Part shown: positions 22,451-35,090 of the stretch, piece after piece
Numbering within the stretch: position 1 is the stretch's first letter
How the letters are laid out: each line of letters opens with the position of its first letter
Assembly (NCBI GenBank): GCA_009760855.2
Contig: WPIO01000003.1
Coordinates: forward strand, 8,740,001-8,804,000
Direction: 5' to 3'
DNA from: Cristatella mucedo
Lineage: Eukaryota; Bryozoa; Phylactolaemata; Cristatellidae
Length of the DNA stretch: 64,000 nt
Notes under the pieces: model-generated
The model's input: the letters and a program-made list of their open reading frames with translations, nothing else
What the model was told of the DNA's origin: nothing
The model's database searches: none
Translations under genes and position numbers: made by a program

Positions 22451-22547
<97 letters not shown>
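22377..22547. repeat. (CT)n microsatellite with TATC interruptions
   Basis: About 170 nt of CT dinucleotides with an internal ctatctatctattcatctatc segment. Confidence 0.96.
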
Positions 22548-22548
<1 letters not shown>

Positions 22549-22829
22549 ACAACCACGAGCATTGAGTGGGCCGCTACTGGTCACTGTCTGTAGACTGCTG
22601 GATCGCCGTCAGGCTAGCGTGTGCTACAAAACAGCTACTTAATTCTCAACAGACTCTCGTCCTTGCCGCACTTCTCTTAGATTAGGATACTGTGTAGACT
22701 CGTCTACGTCTGTCTACGTCACTCGCGAGCCAAACCTGTAAACATGACGCGCCATTGACGCAGACAGAAAGCAATGCTACTAGCTGGGCTGACCTCGTTG
22801 ACCATCCGGAAGCGATGCATTTCTTTAGA

Positions 22830-23240
22830 CCTTTTAATTCCATTGCTCAGGCTATATGTTTGAAGTACTTTCTTGTCAGACATCGCATTTTAGCGCCCAT
22901 TCCTCTGACTTAGGTCGTTTAGCCTCGCCTGTGGCCAACCTCAAATCCATCGGGGACCTCAGCCAGCAGCTCCTGCGCTCCCAGTGCTACAACTCTTTAC
23001 CGACTGACGTCATGGCATCCCCAAACGCGACGAGCCATAAAAAGAAGCTAAATGCCCAGCAGTTCCTCCCAGTATTTGATTCCGTCTGTCCGAATTATCC
23101 TATGCCTGATATGCACTGAAATTGTTAATGTTTAATGGCTACCTAATTGACACGCTTCCTTTCCAGCGTTCCATGCAAAAAACCCAGAAAGATAATGCGT
23201 TCTCTTGGGGCACTTGGCAAATTCATTGTTATTATTATTA
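22830..23240 (+). mobile_element. Degenerate LINE 3' fragment
   Basis: The segment resembles the end of the LINE ORF (gctccc...ctacaactctttaccgactgacgtca) and ends with aacccagaaagataatgcgttctcttggggcactt and an (ATT)n tail, a diverged stem-loop. Confidence 0.55.
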
Positions 23241-24023
23241 ACCGGCCTTGGCTCGGCTCCAGCTAAGCTCAGAGCGCGAGCTAGGATCTCGCGAGATCTC
23301 GCGAGCCTATGAGTCGGCGTCAGCCAGTACTGTCAGCGCTTACTAGGCAACGATGCCAGCACGCGCTGCCAGCAAGCCACTGTCCGAGAGAATCATTTGC
23401 ACGAAAAACGCTAGTGTATGCCTTAGCTGCACTTAATAATTCTCGAATCAAAATGCTAGACCTATTTGAAGTGCAGAGGTAATGCACGTGACAGACATGC
23501 CACTCCGACGCTGGGAACAACAAAAATGCACTCCAGAGAAACTCAAAGCACCGGATAAAATAATGTTCGCGTAAGGCGTACACATTCTACCTATGTGTGT
23601 ATTCAATATTCCTGCTGAGAAGATTTTTTATACCAACAAGAAGCCAAGACAGATTCAGATTGAGTCATGTGTCACCGAGCGGCAATACAGAGTGCAATTC
23701 GGCATGCGCTCGCTGGCTGGAGTCCAAAGTCGCTGTCACACCTGCGCCTGCGACCAAACTTCGCGTAATGCGCAGAAAGTAGGCAGACTGCTCAGCTCAA
23801 GGCAACTGCTGAGATTGCATCTCGACTTCGTCTGACCTGCGTCGCGGCAGACGGACGAAAGCGCAACCAGGTAGATCCCTTTAAGCTAATACGTCATTTC
23901 TTTATCCATTGAAACAAGGCCTTAGCACACGACCTTTAGTCTCACCTGAACGGTTTACCTGCCGCGTCAGCAAGATTAGCCAAGGCTGAGCGATGTCAGA
24001 AAAAATAAAGTACATACACTGTT

Positions 24024-24025
<2 letters not shown>

Positions 24026-24056
<31 letters not shown>

Positions 24057-24100
24057 ATATGTATATGTATATGTATATATACATATATATGTATGTATGT
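24026..24100. repeat. (TA)n/(TG)n microsatellite
   Basis: tatatata, then gtgtgtgt, then tatatgtatat repeats, immediately before an antisense SINE tail. Confidence 0.9.
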
Positions 24101-24108
24101 ACTGTAAA

Positions 24109-24275
24109 TAAAACTCATTTGTAAAAACCCTAAGAGAGCTTAATCCCTATTCAGATGCTTCACGTATGTCACAGGGCTCGAGCCCACGATCTCGACCGGC
24201 AAGTGCAATGACCTTGTCTTCGGTCGTCAAAGGCGTGCAACTTAACCATTGGGCCAAACCGTATTGACACATGCT
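24109..24275 (-). mobile_element. SINE family 1 copy, antisense
   Basis: In reverse complement it shows the tail (aaccctaagagagcttaatccctattc), the B box (ggctcgagcccacgatctcg) and the A-box region ending ttaaccattgggccaaacc. Confidence 0.7.
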
Positions 24276-24757
24276 CTCGTACGAAGACTGCGTCGTTAAT
24301 AAGTCTCAGCGGAAGTTAATGATATATGTTTACTATATATCAGATCATTTGGTAAACACAGCGTGTGAAAATTAATTTATATCTTCTCCCAGAGTGTCAC
24401 AAAAACGGCCGAGCCTTCAGCGACCTTGTGGTTACGATCAAACGGTCCGGTCCTGTATTGACTTCCACATTTGCTAATTTGCCTACTTTGAGGACCACAG
24501 CAGTAATGAATATTGTCGAACAGGGATGAAACTGAGCTTTTTTCTAATTCTTGGTCTAGCTTCGCGAAACTATGACGGTCAGTCACGTGCTAATGGCTCT
24601 TCTCGTAACAAAATGACTCCCGCCTTTTAGTCGCTGTCGGTCGCACTAAAAATTACAAAATTAATAACACCTACTCTAATTCAGTTCACTTCCTTTCATT
24701 TTATATTCTCCAGATCTTCCGAAGCGATTTAGGTGGACAAAAAGCCATCAAAGAGCC

Positions 24758-24857
24758 GTCTCAGGTTACCTCCACCTCAGTACATCGAGGATAGCATTCT
24801 CACGATGGTCTCAGGTTACCTCCACCTCAGTACATCGAGGATAGCCTTCTCACGATG
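24758..24857. repeat. 50-bp tandem duplication
   Basis: gtctcaggttacctccacct begins both units, 50 nt apart, and only one difference (gcattct/gccttct) is visible. Confidence 0.9.
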
Positions 24858-24904
24858 CTCTAGTAAGAAGCACGTGGTCACAAAGTTACCTTAATTAAAC
24901 ACCC

Positions 24905-25480
24905 TACATAAAATGCAACTTCTGCAGCTAGGCTTGTCTGTCGTGAGCGTCACAGTTGCCACATCACATCACTTCTCATCGACCTGCACTGGCTCCCAAT
25001 CAAGCAGCGTATCAATTTACAGGTTCTGTCACTTACTTGTAGACACCTTCATTCTCTGGCTCCAGCCTACCTATCAGAACTACTCCCCCCACCAGACGAA
25101 GAATCGTGCAACCCGCTGTTCTGACTCGAACCTTTAGTCATACCTCATATAAACCTCAAAACTGGTGGAGACTATGCCTTTAGTTTCTACGCTCCCTAAG
25201 TCTGGAAATCACTGCCGACGCACGTCACAACGTCCCCTGGCATGATGACATTTAAAAAGAGGCTTAAAGCTCAGCTGTTTATTATAGCATTTAGTGGTTC
25301 TTTGTTGTTCGTTCTTCGTGTGCTTGCACCTGCTTATACTAGGCCTGCTGCTTGCTGATGTTACCACCAATCATTTGGTAACGCTTTCTATAAAGCATCT
25401 TTAAAGTGCCTAGAAAGAGATTCGGTTCTCTGAGGGTGCTATACAAATTTATTATATTGTTATTATTGTTATTATTATAT
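24905..25480 (+). mobile_element. LINE 3' fragment with ORF end and stem-loop tail
   Basis: It starts in gcagctaggcttgtctgtcgtgagcg and contains the DLHWLPIKQRI-coding block in broken frames. It ends gtgcctagaaagagattcggttctctgagggtgc plus (ATT/GTT)n. Confidence 0.75.
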
Positions 25481-25529
25481 AAAATTGGCGCAGCTAATGG
25501 ATGTGGCCACGTCGTTATGTAACGCGTAT

Positions 25530-25760
25530 ATTTGGTGCAAGAATCTGAAGCTAGGCTTGTCTTTCGTAAATGCTGTAACTACCAATTTATGAGGCAGAGC
25601 ATCAAATTATCCAAGATTCTCTTACTCACTTTTGTGGCCCTTCATCTTCTGGCGACGGCCTACCAACTGCATCTGAAATACTTACTATTCGTGTCCATTC
25701 AACTATACGCGTCTTATTGCACAAGCAGGAATACTTGCAAGGAGTAAGCTACAGAAGCGA
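25530..25760 (+). mobile_element. Second, more decayed LINE ORF fragment in tandem
   Basis: Directly after the previous copy, gaatctgaagctaggcttgtctttcgtaaatgctgtaac repeats the same ORF block with many changes. Confidence 0.5.
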
Positions 25761-27099
25761 TGTCACACGATGTTCGTAGAACCTGTGGCTGCGGTGCATC
25801 CTTATGTATCAAGCAAGATCAGGTGCTTTCAATTTTACGTAGCTGCTAGTAGGCTGACTCGGCTGTAAAGCTCGCTCGCGTGACCTACTGTGGGTTCATT
25901 TTAGAACAGGGCATCCAGATTACGTGCAGAGGTAAGATGAGATGTACTTGCAGAGTCCGTTTGTGGGGGTCAGGCTTTCCAGTTCTGGAGTAATTCCTTG
26001 GTTTTGCCGATGGCCCTTCACAGCTAAATTCGAGATTCAGATGCCGCCCTGCTCCGAGTTCGCAAACCGCTGAGAGCAAAGAAAAACTGCACATTCGTAC
26101 CAATCGCACTATCATCTACTGTGGAGTATAAATTATGTCTACCAGTTTAAAGCACTGATTATTTATGTCCACTTTATCTCTCTTTAACCCTTGTTAAGAA
26201 GCAGAAACGTAACTAATAGCTGTGACTAAATCAACCTTATCATCGAATAGCACAGCACTGTTACTAAGTTACTAACGTGCTTTAGTGACTCCTGCTCTCA
26301 AGTTCTGGCCATAAACACAGCGCGCGTAGCGGTATAGATCCTTGCAGATGGTGGCAAATATTGTAAGAGCTGTAGCCTGGAAGAACGATGACTTAGTCTC
26401 AGATGCTGCCTCCATACACGCACGCTGCTGGTAGCAGAGCATGATAGAAATAAAGAAAGCCTGTACCTTGATATAACAAAGTCCAGGTCGTTATTGTAGA
26501 CCAGTCGATTCCATGGCCACGGAATGGCGTGTTTCTATAGCACCAGTCATAGTGTAAAACTCATTTCGAAGCCGCAAAGTACAGCTCCCTTGCTCGAAGC
26601 CCAGAACGCCACTCTCAAAAACCATAGTACAACTGATTGAAAGTTCTTGAGTTGGGCTTCTCACGCCGTCTAAATCAACAGGAAATCCATTTCCCAACCT
26701 TTGCAATTCACGGTCCTCTAATAACTTATCTCAAGCACACAAACCACAATCTCACCGCTGCGGCACCTTTCAGCACGATGACGCTGACAGCAGCCGCAAG
26801 GACTTGAAGACTGCAGTGACGTGCACTTCCGGCGGAAGCTCGATCGAAACTGCAGAAGAACGAGCGGAATCCCTCCAGAGTCCCGCTAAGATGACGCAAA
26901 TGGACGCCCGAATCAGCAGCAGCAAAGCCAAGGCTGCTCGCGGTACAACAATGAGCTGAGCGTAACATCCCATGCTGTATTTCGGAATCGTTTCGTATCC
27001 AGCGGATAGATGCAATTTTTAATAACTATTTAAAATTTGCCGCAGCAAGCGCGCTTCACGGTGAAAATATGCCGCAGCAAAAGCGTCGATGCCTTGAAT

Positions 27100-27365
27100 A
27101 TTAATAATAATAGTAATTCATTTGATATGGAGCCCTCAGAGAACTCAATCTCTTTCTCGGCACTTTAAGTTGCATGCAAAGGAAGCACGGTCGAATGGTT
27201 AGTGGTAGCAGGCTCAATGAATAACAAGAATAACTTGGCTAGGGGTGACATGCACAGGGTCAGCATGCAAGTGTGGTCAGTGGCAGCATGCACAGTGTCA
27301 TCATGCATGGGCACATAAAGGACGAGTCACAATGACCCGCTAAATGCTAAAGTGATAAATAGATG
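27100..27365 (-). mobile_element. Antisense LINE 3'-end copy, head-to-head with the next copy
   Basis: An aataataatagtaattcatt tail, the complement of the stem-loop (gccctcagagaactcaatctc) and the 3' UTR run to about 27365. The plus-strand copy starts immediately after, so the two 5' truncation points abut. Confidence 0.75.
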
Positions 27366-28045
27366 GATATTCTTACAACCACGCGACGTGGCTTCTGCAC
27401 GCAAAGCTGGTGCAAAACTCTGCAGCTAGGCTTGTCTGTCGTGAGCGTCGCAGTTGCCACATTACTCCACTTCTCGCCGACCTGCACTGGTTACCAGTCA
27501 AGCAACGGATTGACTTCAAGGTTTTGTCGCTCACTTTTAGGTCTCTTCATTCTATGGCTCCAGCCTATCTTTCAGATATACTACCCCATCAGGCAAAGCA
27601 TCGTACCACTCGCTTTTCGGAATCCAACAGTCTAGAAATACCTCGTACAAACCTTAAATCCTTTGGAGACCATGCATTTAGCTCGTATGCTCCCACAGCC
27701 TGGAACTCCCTCCCGACCTGCATCAGAACATCCCCTGACCTGACCACATTTAAAAGAAACTTAAAAACATACCTATTTAGGACAGCATTTAGTGGGTCCT
27801 TGTGATTCGTCCTCGATGTGCTTATGCGTGCTGACACTGTTCATGCTGCCACTAACCACATTTGCATGCTGACCCAGTGCATGTAACCCCTAACCATGTT
27901 ATTCATTTTGTTTGTTTTTCAAGCATGATTTTACTTACTATTCTATTGCGTATCACTTTGCAGCAAATGTAAAGCGCCTAGAAAGAGATTAAGTTCTCTG
28001 AGGGCGCTTTATCAAGTGCAATATTATTATTATTATTATTATTAT
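27366..28045 (+). mobile_element. Best-preserved L2/CR1-like LINE 3' copy
   Basis: An open frame at 27410-27805 encodes 131 residues of the RT C-terminal region ([61 protein letters not shown]). The 3' UTR, stem-loop and (ATT)n tail follow. The ORF end is intact, which implies a young insertion; the 5' part is missing. Confidence 0.9.
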
Positions 28046-28989
28046 AAGGCTCCTTGTGCCGAAAGCACGGCGCTCGCAATGGCGCTAATGTTTGCACCGG
28101 CGACGCTGGCGCTTCGAATCGCGGCGGCTCGCTTGTAAGTCCAAAGCACAGCTGCACTCATTCGAGGTCTAAAGTACGACTGATTAATTATATCACTTGC
28201 GAGATATTAAGTTACAAGAGAGTGAAGGGTGTAATTCAGGAATCGCTCAGGATCTTAAGTGCTCGTAATCACAATCATAGTTTGCCTGGTTTTGCATTCC
28301 AAGATTTCAATGTACCGTAACGAAAACTCCCCGTATCCCTTATCCAACCTGCGACCTTATCCTAAGATCTTCGTACCCACAAAATATCGGTCAAACATAC
28401 GACAGCTTTATTAGGTTTCCTTGAGACATAAATATTGAGCTAATCGCGAAATAATCCAAGACGACCACGCTACCCAGCGGCACATGACAAATGCAACGAG
28501 TACTCGGTAGACACAACCCTTTACTCTAAGCGATCGCCTGTCGAATTAGATTGTTCTCTATTGTGATGAATAAATAAAGGATCGAATAAAACGTTTTGTG
28601 TTCAGTTTGCTTTTCAAATTTTGAGGATTACTAAGTCTTTTTAAGGCAGCCGGTGTCACAGCTTACATTATTCGCTAGTGGACGAGCTGATACGATTTAG
28701 TTTTCAGGGAAAAGTGAGGCAGGTACTGTTTTAAAAACCAATAAAATTCTCATAGAAATAGAAATCTTGTTTATGCTCACATATTCTATAATAAAATTAC
28801 CCGAAAGAACAAGCAAAAATTGCTCTACCTCTGTGAACTCAGGTGATAAGCCGCAAGCTCATATCGGCTTTTAAATTGTCTATTTCCGATCTCTTATCGA
28901 TCAAAATAGATTAATAGCATATTTATATAGTGTCTCAATAGAACTAAATCAGTCCACGCACTTGGCATATGCTTGAAAATAAGTCTATA

Positions 28990-29560
28990 TGTATTGGATA
29001 TTGATAACATGCACAGTTTCAGCACGCTGAAGCATCCAAGGGCAATTCACAAGAACGGAGGAAATATTATGACTAATGGGTGCGGTCTTGGCTTCTCTTT
29101 GAATAAATCAAGGCCAGCCATGGGATGTCTCGATATCTGTCGGGACTAAGTTCCCGGCTTTGGAAATATAGGAGCTTATCGCACGACCTCCCAATCCATT
29201 TGAGGTTCATTGGGCAGCAGATTACACAGTCAACCGATCAGAGTCAGAGGAGCAGGTGGTCCAAAGAAAAGCCTGATTAGGAAGAATTTTAAGATATTGA
29301 AAATAATAAAACACTTGGTAAAGCGCCCTTGGAGATCTCTTCCAATCTCTTTCATAGGCGCTTGTATGAGGTTATGTCAGCCAACCAGAGCAGGAGAACG
29401 AAGGAAACTAAACGGAAGTAGCAGAGCCTCGAAGTCGATGCGCCGCTCAATGAGGAAACTCGACACAGATTCGTGAGAAATGGTTCAATGCGGCAGTTTC
29501 AACGTCCATAACTGACAACCACAGCTGCAGCGAGCATAGTTTGTGCAGACGTTTCCTTCA
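28990..29560 (-). mobile_element. Fragmented antisense LINE copy
   Basis: Blocks resembling the antisense copy at 33850-34720 appear in order: atgcacagtttcagcacgc, then the aagttcccggctttgga and catttgaggttca motifs. A second tail-like stretch lies at 29300-29360. Confidence 0.45.
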
Positions 29561-30094
29561 TGTATTTAATATTTGGGAAACCTGGCGTTAATCGTCATAT
29601 GTACTGAATCCGCTATCAAAATTAAAATTATTTTTTTAATTACTAAAATCCTTTTATATAAAAAATTGTTCGATGACCTCATTCCTCAAATCACCCGATT
29701 CCGATTCTTCTGCATATCAAAAGCGAACTGGTATCATTGTACTGTACAACCTCGAGTGTGTCCGCGGCTTTTAGCTCTTCAGCTTATCAGTGTCAGCTCT
29801 TTCTTAAAGCAACTACATGTGGATAAATTTCGAGGCTTTACCTTACGAGCGTTCGCATTAACTCCCTTGTATAGCTGCATGTAAACAGGCTCCGCTTAGA
29901 ATTGATCCCACCGCTCATCATCTTTTGCTCACAGTGAACGCTATTTGCGCTACCATTTTCATCGCCGTTCTCCCGTTAGTTAGTATCAGTTAGTCGAACA
30001 AAGGATGACGATTCACTAAGGCGGTTTTTCCATGGGCGCTGGACAACGCATCGTCGCACAGAATAAAATACCCTAAGCAATTCAATAAATCCAC

Positions 30095-30345
30095 TCAGCG
30101 GGCATCCTAAAATATTAGATCTCTTAATCCTCACAGAGAGCATCCTTAAATATCAGATCTCAATTCTCTCAGTTGGCATCCTTAAATATCAGATCTTAAT
30201 CCTCTCAGTGGGCATCTCTAAATATCATATCGTAATCCTCTCAATGGGCATCTCTAAATATCAGATCTTTTAATCCTCTCAGCGGGCATCTCTAAATATC
30301 AGGTCTCTTAATCCTCTCAGTGGGCATATCTAGATATTAGACCTG
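30095..30345. repeat. Degenerate tandem repeat, unit about 38 bp
   Basis: The core gggcatctctaaatatcaga followed by tctcttaatcctctcagt recurs six or seven times with substitutions and small indels. Confidence 0.85.
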
Positions 30346-30498
30346 ATGCCCCTTTACTCTTTACTGGTGGCGAAGTCGATGCCCCTGGCCATGGTTTACC
30401 TTTGACCTTCGACCTTTGATTGCATTAAGCACGCCAGTAGATTTTATATTTGCCGATACCTCTAGCACACGGTGCGCATTTTCAAATCTTTCTTTTTG

Positions 30499-30658
30499 TA
30501 TAATAATAATGATAATAATTCATTTGTATAGCACCCCAAGAGAACTTAATCTCTATTCAGGCGCTTCACATTTGCCTCGGGGCTCGAGACCACGACCTCA
30601 GCCAGGCCTTGGTCGGGGCGAGCACCTTAACCACTGGACCAAACCAGCTCGGCTTTGT
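30499..30658 (-). mobile_element. SINE family 1 copy, antisense
   Basis: The tail complement agcaccccaagagaacttaatctctattcaggcgc joins ggggctcgagaccacgacctc and aaccactggaccaaaccagctcgg. Confidence 0.75.
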
Positions 30659-30734
30659 AAATATTGATTTATGATTTAACCTCCTCAGTTAGAGTTTTGT
30701 GACTTCAATTTCGACAATACTAATTATAAGATAT

Positions 30735-31380
30735 TCAGTTATCAATCTAGAAGAACTCAATCTCTGTCGAGGCACTTTACATATGCTGTAAGGAAAGCGT
30801 GTCAATTGATTAGCGATAACATGCGCAGAAGTAGCTCGCATAAAAACGCAAGGACGATTCACACGGATCCGCAAATGCAGTGATGAACATGTGCGTCTTA
30901 AGCCTCTTTTTAAAATATTTCAACTCAGGGAATTCAAAATAGCAATAATAATACACTTAATAAAGTGCCCTCAGACGTGTCGTCCTTATGTCATTACGTC
31001 AATCGGGAGTGAGCTCCTGGCTTTCGGAACATGCGAGCTGGGGGCACGGTCTCCAAAGAATTTAAGGTTGAGTAGAGGCGCTGATAAGCAAATCGAGTCA
31101 GTAGAGCTGGTGGTACGAGTCCTAGCCTTATTGGGAAATATTTCTTATTTGTAGGCCGGTGCAATGCCAGTGAATGAAAGAGCCTGAAAGTCAGTGACAG
31201 CACATTAAATTCAATGCGTTTCTAGATGTAAATCTAGTGAAGGTCTATTATGAACGATATAATGTGGCAACTGCGACGCTCACGACAGAGAAGACTAGCT
31301 GCAGAGTTTTGCGCAAACTGTAAGAGTCCTCTTGCACAGCCCAATTGATCTTCGAGTAAGCTGCCTAAGTCAAGACGGGA
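30735..31380 (-). mobile_element. Antisense LINE copies, apparently nested
   Basis: One complement-stem-loop (agaactcaatctctgtcgagg) begins near 30752, and a second tail with agtgccctcag begins near 30945. The ORF complement (agagaagactagctgcagagttttgcg) follows to about 31320. Confidence 0.6.
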
Positions 31381-32004
31381 TGTCAAAAAACTCTCACGGA
31401 CCAGCTTAGATTAGGGTACGCTTTTTCTAATTTCAAAAACACTCTAGGTTTTCCAGCGACTACTTTGGTTGGTTTTACCGTCGCACGCAATTTGAGGCAG
31501 TTGGTTACCATTCCAAGTGGGAAGGTCGCCTGCTCATAACTCGCAAGGAAGTCGTGAAAGTTCAACGTGCTGTAACGAGCAGTTTGGGATCAAAATACTG
31601 GAGCTCTGAAAATGCATCAAAATAAAACCCCAAATTACATTCTATTTTCTTTCTACCGCTTAAGCGTTCTATCGACCGTAGTGGGCCACCACGCAGTGAG
31701 CATTTTTGCATCGGAGATTTTCCTGATAGCGAATCAAAATAAACGGCTTAGGGTTAACTTGGAGAATCTAATCAAAACAAGAGTAAATCTGAAACCTCAA
31801 AAAGAAGTTTGCATAGTATAGATGCAATTTTTGCTTGTCACTTCAACTTGAAACTCACATGGTGTTGATAGGCTTTGCCAGCCTCGAGCCTCCACTAGTG
31901 CTTATCACGATAGCAGCCAGAAAGCCAGTGGCGGATTAATGGCTACGCAGGCGGAATTATGTCTGTCCGCAGTTGCACACTAGACGTCATTATCATTTAT
32001 TGAT

Positions 32005-32275
32005 ATTATTAGCTGATTGAACAGCCTCATTTTTTATAGCGGCAGAAGAGCCTTGACGGCCATTACCACCGATTGTAGGTACAAAATAGCCCAGTACAAA
32101 ATTGCAAAAATAAATGCTGACTGATTAAATTGCTTCATTTATCTAGCGGGTGGAAGAAGAGCCTTAGAAGAGACTGTGACCTAGCTTGCAGCGAGCAACA
32201 TAGAATTGCCTGCTACAGAATTCCGATCGACCTCTCTGGTCGTGAATTTCCTGCACCTTGCCGCTTGGCTAAAGA
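32005..32275 (-). mobile_element. SINE family 2, two diverged antisense copies
   Basis: gctgattgaacagcctcattttttatagcggcagaagagccttgac begins one copy. gctgactgattaaattgcttcatttatctagcgggtggaagaagagcc begins the next, about 120 nt later. Confidence 0.6.
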
Positions 32276-32668
32276 TGTCGTCAAGAATTTGACTCCTTAA
32301 GTTCGAACCCATTTGGAAGTTTTTTGCTTACAGGAACACGGCACGATAGCCGTGCGGCCCAGGATGACGTTTTGAATTTGAAGTGAGACAACACTCGAAG
32401 TACCCTAAGACTGCTGGCATGATGCAGCAGGCTTTAATTCAATGCGTCCTCGCATTTAATGAGAGCTCTGAAAAAATTACTTTTTTCAGAGCCTTTGTTT
32501 TTCGCCTGCTTATAGATCTGGTTTTAATCTCGCATCGTCTGCACGGAAACCAATCTACTAAAGGTTTTAGTGAATGCATGAGAAATGCCAGCCTGCATAA
32601 GCCTCTGCTGTGGGCATGTTGTTACGGCAGCTTACACAATGCATGCAAATCGATAATACCACGGCTAG

Positions 32669-32740
32669 CGTATCAAATTAAACCGATTATGATTGCTTTG
32701 AAAGTCGCTGTAGTCCTTTGTCAATAACACCGACGAGACA
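32669..32740. repeat. 72-bp segment duplicated at 35088-35159
   Basis: cgtatcaaattaaaccgatt starts both copies and they end cgacgagaca/cgacaagaca, the only mismatch I see. The second copy interrupts a LINE-like remnant. Confidence 0.85.
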
Positions 32741-33714
32741 GGTATCCCGTTACGGAGCCCATGTATAGCTTCACACAGACACAGAAATCGATATCGCACC
32801 TCTCGGAGAACTGAGCGCAAGTTGCCCAGGAGGTTGTGGCGCCAGGCTAATGGACTGGTATTATTTATGTATATATGCGTACGTAGATGAATGCGAAAAA
32901 TGTATACGCCTAGACACGACTCCAAATGCAGACTTACAGAGGTCCTGTCACGTTGAGATTGTTCATCAAATTTGCCCTGAAAAAACAATGACATTAACAT
33001 CGGCAATAGACGATTTGGTGGATTGCATAATTGTACACCTGTTTACCCAGACACACACACACGCACACACCACCCTCGACGTCTGCGGTGGGAAAGCCCG
33101 TGCTGCAAATGCTTGCTAGTTCAAAAATGGCTTGCTTGGTCCACTTTCATATCGTGCATACAAGTTTTACTACGCTCACACTCATTTTTTAATTTCAGAA
33201 CTTTTTTAAATGGCTCGGGGTTAGCGTCTACATCGGTGCAGTTTGTCTCTTGCTTTCCTCCAGTCGGCACCGCACGTGATCAGCTCGTCCATTCATTTTC
33301 CTTAACGTCGTGCCTGCGTAAGCCTCACGCAGCCACCAAGGTGTGCGAGGTTGTACTGGCTCCAAAGACCAGGTAGTGGGCTTGGCAGGCTTCTGTTTAT
33401 GTCCCATCGGCATCGGTTGCTTTTATTTCGTTACCGTTCACAGCTAGCACATACCCAAAGCTGCGAAGGTCGGTCACAGAATACCCGATACCCCAGACCT
33501 TTCTACTCACTGACGTCTTTGCCAAAGGCCATATTGGCTTTCATTTTTACGAATATTACACTCGGCTCTATCGATCCATTGACCGACCTTGAGTTGGCCT
33601 TGCTCCGCATCTGACTCACTTGCCTTGCAGCCTGCATTCGTACTCGGACTAACACCACAAGTTTTCTGAGGCTTGCCGACGATAATACCTACTTAATAAT
33701 TATGGGTTAGCCTC

Positions 33715-33850
33715 GCGCTATAATAATGATAATCATAATATATTTGTATAGCGCCAGCAGAGAACTCAATCTCTTTCTGCGAACTTTATATTTTCTGTAA
33801 AGAAAACATTATCGAATGCTTCGCGGTAGCATGCTCAATAGACAACAGCA
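33715..33850 (-). mobile_element. Antisense LINE 3' end truncated by the next copy
   Basis: gataatcataatatatttgt and gcgccagcagagaactcaatctctttct form a diverged tail and stem-loop. The element is cut where another aataataataatgcatttg tail begins near 33850. Confidence 0.6.
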
Positions 33851-34720
33851 ATAATAATAATGCATTTGATATAGCACCCTCGGAGAACTTAATCTCTTTC
33901 TAAGCACTTTACATTTGCTGCATAGGAAGCGCGATCTATGGTAGGTGGTAGCATCGTCAATAAACAAAAAGAATAACATGGATAGGGGTGACCTGCATAG
34001 GGTCAACATGCAAGTGTGGTTAGTGGCAGCATGCACAGTTTCAGCACGCGTAAGCACATAAAAGACGATTCACAAGGACCCACTAAATGTTGTGATAAAT
34101 GGATGCGTTTTTAGTTTCTTTTTAAATGTGGTCAAGTCTGATGTCGTGAGGCAAGTTGGGAGTGAGTTCCAGGCTTTGGAGCATTCGAACTAAAGGCACG
34201 GTGTCCAAAGCATTTGAGGTTCATACGAAGCATAGGTAAACATTATATTAGATTTAGATTCCGAATTATTAGATTCCGAATTAGATTCCGAATTATTAGA
34301 TTCCGAAAAGCGTACTGTGCTTAGCCAGGTGGAGGAGTAGATCTGATAAGTAGGCTGGAGCCAAATAATGAAGTGACATAAAAGTGAGTGTCAGAACCTT
34401 GAAATCGATGCGTTGATTAACTGGGAGCCTGTGCCGGTCAGCGAGAAGTGGTGAGATTTGGCGATTGGGACGCTTATGATAGACAAACCTAGCTGCAGAG
34501 TTTTGCACCAGCTGTAAGCGCCTGATTGCATAGGCTGGTAGACCAGCAAGCAATGAGTTACAGAAGTCGTGACCGGATGTCAAAAATGCATGGAGCAATT
34601 TAGATGTGGTATCCCTGCCTAAACAAGCCCGAACTTGAGCAATTTTATGTAGCTGAAAGTAGGCAGACTTGACTGTGGAGCTGACGTGGTTGTCCATCTT
34701 TAATTTAGAAGACCCTCAAG
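33851..34720 (-). mobile_element. Antisense LINE copy with 133-codon ORF remnant
   Basis: The minus-strand frame 34296-34697 encodes [40 protein letters not shown] and [12 protein letters not shown], the palm-to-C-terminal RT region of L2/CR1-type elements. The 3' UTR, stem-loop and ATT tail are present. A small tandem of attagattccgaatt interrupts it near 34250. Confidence 0.85.
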
Positions 34721-34949
34721 ATTGCTGTACCTAGCATGACCCAGGTGACATCTGTTCCCTTAATCTCGGCGCGCCGTACAAAACTACGCGTGATCAAGGG
34801 CACAAGGCCTTCCACAAGGTCGAGCCAGCCTATCTAGCAGCTGAGGAACATTGCCAAAAACAGGCCCTTCGTAGACTAGGCTACAACCAGCGAGACTTGT
34901 TCACGCGTTTGGTGACATCCGCGTGTATAGCACTGCAATTCTTTATACT

Positions 34950-35090
34950 CAGGACTCAAAAATCAGCAGCCCTTCTGGCCTGTCTCGACAGCTGAGCTAC
35001 CACGTCGCACCACTTCTTTCTGAGCTTCATTGGCTCCCTGTCAAGTAGCGGATCGACTTTTCAAGATCCTCTCTCCTATACAAATATCGT
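34950..35090 (+). mobile_element. LINE ORF remnant
   Basis: gtcgcaccacttctttctgagcttcattggctccctgtcaag encodes PLLSELHWLPVK, the LINE ORF landmark, followed by a TAG and a duplicated 72-bp segment. Confidence 0.5.

Noticed and set aside
27410-27805. Host gene encoding a 131-residue protein
   Set aside because: The residues [11 protein letters not shown]...[13 protein letters not shown] identify it as the end of a LINE reverse-transcriptase ORF.
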